A stretch of DNA of 45,847 bases from contig JAQBNS010000060.1 of the NCBI GenBank assembly GCA_028288405.1, positions 1-45,847 of the forward strand, written 5' to 3'. A program made the position numbers and the translations under genes. Under the pieces are notes generated by a model. The model ran no database searches, was not told the DNA's origin, and saw nothing but the letters and a program-made list of their open reading frames with translations. Positions 43,694 through 45,847 of this stretch are shown here, piece after piece. The DNA comes from Chitinophagaceae bacterium. GTDB taxonomy: Bacteria > Bacteroidota > Bacteroidia > Cytophagales > Cytophagaceae. Position 1 is the stretch's first letter. Each line of letters opens with the position of its first letter.

Positions 43694-45847
43694 ATGAAAC
43701 ATAAGGGTTTTTTACATATTTTGATTTTTTGCATTTTGGCATGCTCCTGCCAATTCGTCTATGCCCAGAAAAAGAAGGGATATAAGGGACAGGTCATGCA
43801 AGGACTAGGTCAATATTCCGACGAAGTACGTCTTGGCTTTTACATTACATTTCCAAATGTCAACAAAATTCCGTTCTACTTCAACGAAGATGAATTGAAA
43901 AAAATAAACTCCCTGGAAAAGAAAAAAGACCTGGTCCAATTGCAAGTTGTGCTGGAACAATATGTTCGCAACTTTGGGATTCAAAACTTCAGCCGAAATA
44001 CAGACATGCTCTGGAAGCTCGGTCAATTGTACGAGATCAACGGACAAAAGCAGCAAGCTATTTATTTATACCAAATCGCACTCAAACACCATAAACTGAA
44101 GCAAACCGATCAGATTCAAAATCATTACGACAGTCTTGTCGTGCGTGATCAGTATGTTCCACTGGAATACTATTACGATCTGGTAGAATACAGAAGATCT
44201 ATTGACACCTTGGTTCCTCCTCAGAATGTTTTCTTAAACATGGGGGAATTGATCAATGATAAAAAGTATCCGGATTACGGACCTGCGATGAATGTGAATG
44301 GGAACATGCTCATCTATACTAAAAGAAAAAAAGAATTGACTGCCACTAAAATGGCTTATCGTGAAAACGAAGACCTTTATTATTCCATCAATTATGACGG
44401 CTTCTGGGATGAAGCACAACCCTTCTCTCCGGTTATCAATTCTCATTGCAACGAAGGTTCTGCGACCATTTCCCGTGATGGTAAAACACTTTACTTTGCA
44501 CGATGCAAAGTTACAGACTTCCAATACGACTGCCGCGATTGCATAGGCAGCTGTGATATTTATGTGTCTCATTTGGAAGACAGCATATGGAGCGTTCCGA
44601 CAAACCTCGGACCAAATGTCAATACCGTCTATTGGGATTCACATCCTACTTTATCTCACACAGAAGACACTTTGTTCTTTGCCTCTGATCGCTTGGGAGG
44701 ATTTGGCTTGTCAGACATCTGGTTTACCCATAAATATCCCGATGGAACCTGGGCCCCTTCTGAAAACCTGGGACCTGTTGTCAATACACGAGGAAATGAT
44801 GTTTCCCCCTTTTACCATCCGGAACAGCATGTCTTGTATTTCAGTTCTAATGGCCAGCTGTTGAACTTCGGAGATGTAGATACCACACAAAAAACGGTTT
44901 TGTCTTTTGACATTTATAAGACTCGTCACATAGCGGGGATGTACGATGAGCCACGCAACATCGGACCATTGGTAAATGGAAAAGGAGATGAATACTATTT
45001 TGCCATCGATACCAAAGGAAAAGACCTGTTTTATGCCAAGTCAGAAATTGACGACATCAAAAACCTCGATCTTTATTCATTCCCGTTACCGATGGAAGCG
45101 CAGGCTTTGGCTTACACTAAATTTACCGGTTCCTTGCGTGATTCATTGAATGACGATCCTTTCTCTGGTATTGTATCCGTCATCGATTTAACAAATGGCA
45201 TAGAGGTTTCACCGAAGTACATGAGGCCTGACGGCACTTTTGAATTTGATCTTGTACCTGAAAACGAGTACTTACTCGTGATACAGGGAGATGACTTTTT
45301 TCGGGTAGAACATCAATTCAAACTCAACGGAGACACGTCGATCAATTTGAAAACGAATTCCATCAAATACAATAAGTGGAAATTCGCTTCTTTGGAATTT
45401 GACAATAACAGTTCGAATATCAAACCGGAGATGGAAACCGATTTAAATAAAGTGGTAGACTTTATGCTGGATCATCCGTACCTGAGAGTGAGTATATCGG
45501 GACATACCGATTCTGATGGAGATGCTAATGCCAACCTGAAATTGTCCAAGGAAAGAGCGATGGCTATTCGTAATTATGTCATAGAAAAAGGCAAGATCAA
45601 TCCTAATCGAATATTAGCTGAAGGATATGGTAATCAAAAACCCATCGTAGAAGAAAAAACGCCGGAGGACAAACGCATTAACCGACGCGTTGAATTTGAG
45701 ATCATTAAATTGACACCGGAAGAAATTGAGCAGCAGCGCGAAGAAGAAAAAGCCAAACGCAGACAGGCCAAAGAAGACGAGTTGTTTGAAGAATTTGAAG
45801 GACACGAAGATGAAACGCCTGGTCCTAAGGAGCAGGAAGAACTTCCT
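43694..45847 (+). CDS. PD40/OmpA-family outer-membrane protein (3' end outside window)
   Basis: 718 residues are visible and the frame stays open at the window end. A signal peptide (FLHILIFCILACSCQFVYAQ) is followed by a TPR-like helical part (DMLWKLGQLYEINGQKQQAI). PD40/WD40-like repeats come next (GSATISRDGKTLYFARC, DSHPTLSHTEDTLFFASDRL, SDIWFT, DVSPFYHPEQHVLYFSSNG), then a short beta domain (about residues 470-560). An OmpA-like peptidoglycan-binding domain follows: LEFDNNSSNIKP, HTDSDGDANANLKLSKERA and RINRRVEFEI, with the Asp and Arg that hold diaminopimelate. A Glu/Lys-rich tail begins at about residue 680. Proteins of this build anchor the outer membrane to the wall; PorE of the T9SS has a similar layout, but I would not call it that here. 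Confidence 0.85.
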   Translation, partial: MKHKGFLHILIFCILACSCQFVYAQKKKGYKGQVMQGLGQYSDEVRLGFYITFPNVNKIPFYFNEDELKKINSLEKKKDLVQLQVVLEQYVRNFGIQNFSRNTDMLWKLGQLYEINGQKQQAIYLYQIALKHHKLKQTDQIQNHYDSLVVRDQYVPLEYYYDLVEYRRSIDTLVPPQNVFLNMGELINDKKYPDYGPAMNVNGNMLIYTKRKKELTATKMAYRENEDLYYSINYDGFWDEAQPFSPVINSHCNEGSATISRDGKTLYFARCKVTDFQYDCRDCIGSCDIYVSHLEDSIWSVPTNLGPNVNTVYWDSHPTLSHTEDTLFFASDRLGGFGLSDIWFTHKYPDGTWAPSENLGPVVNTRGNDVSPFYHPEQHVLYFSSNGQLLNFGDVDTTQKTVLSFDIYKTRHIAGMYDEPRNIGPLVNGKGDEYYFAIDTKGKDLFYAKSEIDDIKNLDLYSFPLPMEAQALAYTKFTGSLRDSLNDDPFSGIVSVIDLTNGIEVSPKYMRPDGTFEFDLVPENEYLLVIQGDDFFRVEHQFKLNGDTSINLKTNSIKYNKWKFASLEFDNNSSNIKPEMETDLNKVVDFMLDHPYLRVSISGHTDSDGDANANLKLSKERAMAIRNYVIEKGKINPNRILAEGYGNQKPIVEEKTPEDKRINRRVEFEIIKLTPEEIEQQREEEKAKRRQAKEDELFEEFEGHEDETPGPKEQEELP

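Overview
The window comes from a member of the Bacteroidota, most likely a gliding or environmental lineage near Cytophagales; the genus cannot be told from the sequence. The signs are secreted proteins with type IX secretion (T9SS) type A and type B C-terminal sorting domains, the T9SS protein PorQ, a SusC-like outer-membrane barrel protein, exported proteins with Gln just after a Sec signal, near absence of Shine-Dalgarno sequences, and promoters of the Bacteroidota form TTG-N20-TAnnTTTG (clear for the tRNA-Glu gene, gapA and the accessory operon at 13271).

Layout. 1-9256 (+, AT-rich): a hybrid histidine kinase cut by the window edge, a lone receiver protein, a small outer-membrane barrel, apolipoprotein N-acyltransferase (lnt) and two large T9SS cargo proteins. 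9257-14147 (-, very AT-rich): an accessory block with a membrane protein and a three-gene operon of unrecognised function, one member of which carries a degenerate phospholipase D-like core. It lies directly downstream of ssrA (14415-14809, -), a common island insertion site. 14810-28195 (+, richer in GC): dnaX split by an A10 slippery run, an M16 metalloprotease, four small genes, a von Willebrand A protein, a CPA1 Na+/H+ antiporter and an outer-membrane barrel receptor. The gaps between these genes are full of hairpin-forming repeats: a 136-bp element with perfect 34-bp inverted ends, a 190-bp nested REP-like element, and a dispersed GTACGAGCTAGGAGG word. 28196-33839 (+): a tight five-gene cluster with a TMEM43-like protein, a PLD-family lipoprotein and an exported protein with a methyltransferase fold. 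33850-36894: an exported leucine-rich-repeat protein, tRNA-Glu(UUC), gapA and a small exported protein. 36894-43557 (-): a DinB/DUF1569-like protein and a compact lon-porQ-hslU-SDR operon. 43694-45847 (+): a PD40/OmpA-family protein cut by the window end.

How the parts connect: lnt, PorQ, the two T9SS cargo proteins, the PD40/OmpA protein and the barrel proteins all concern building or passing the outer envelope. Lon and HslU are the protein quality-control genes, transcribed together with porQ. The most notable items are the apparent -1 frameshift organisation of dnaX with its downstream hairpin, the promoter-equipped accessory operon beside ssrA, the exported methyltransferase-like protein in the TMEM43/PLD cluster, and the several repeat families.
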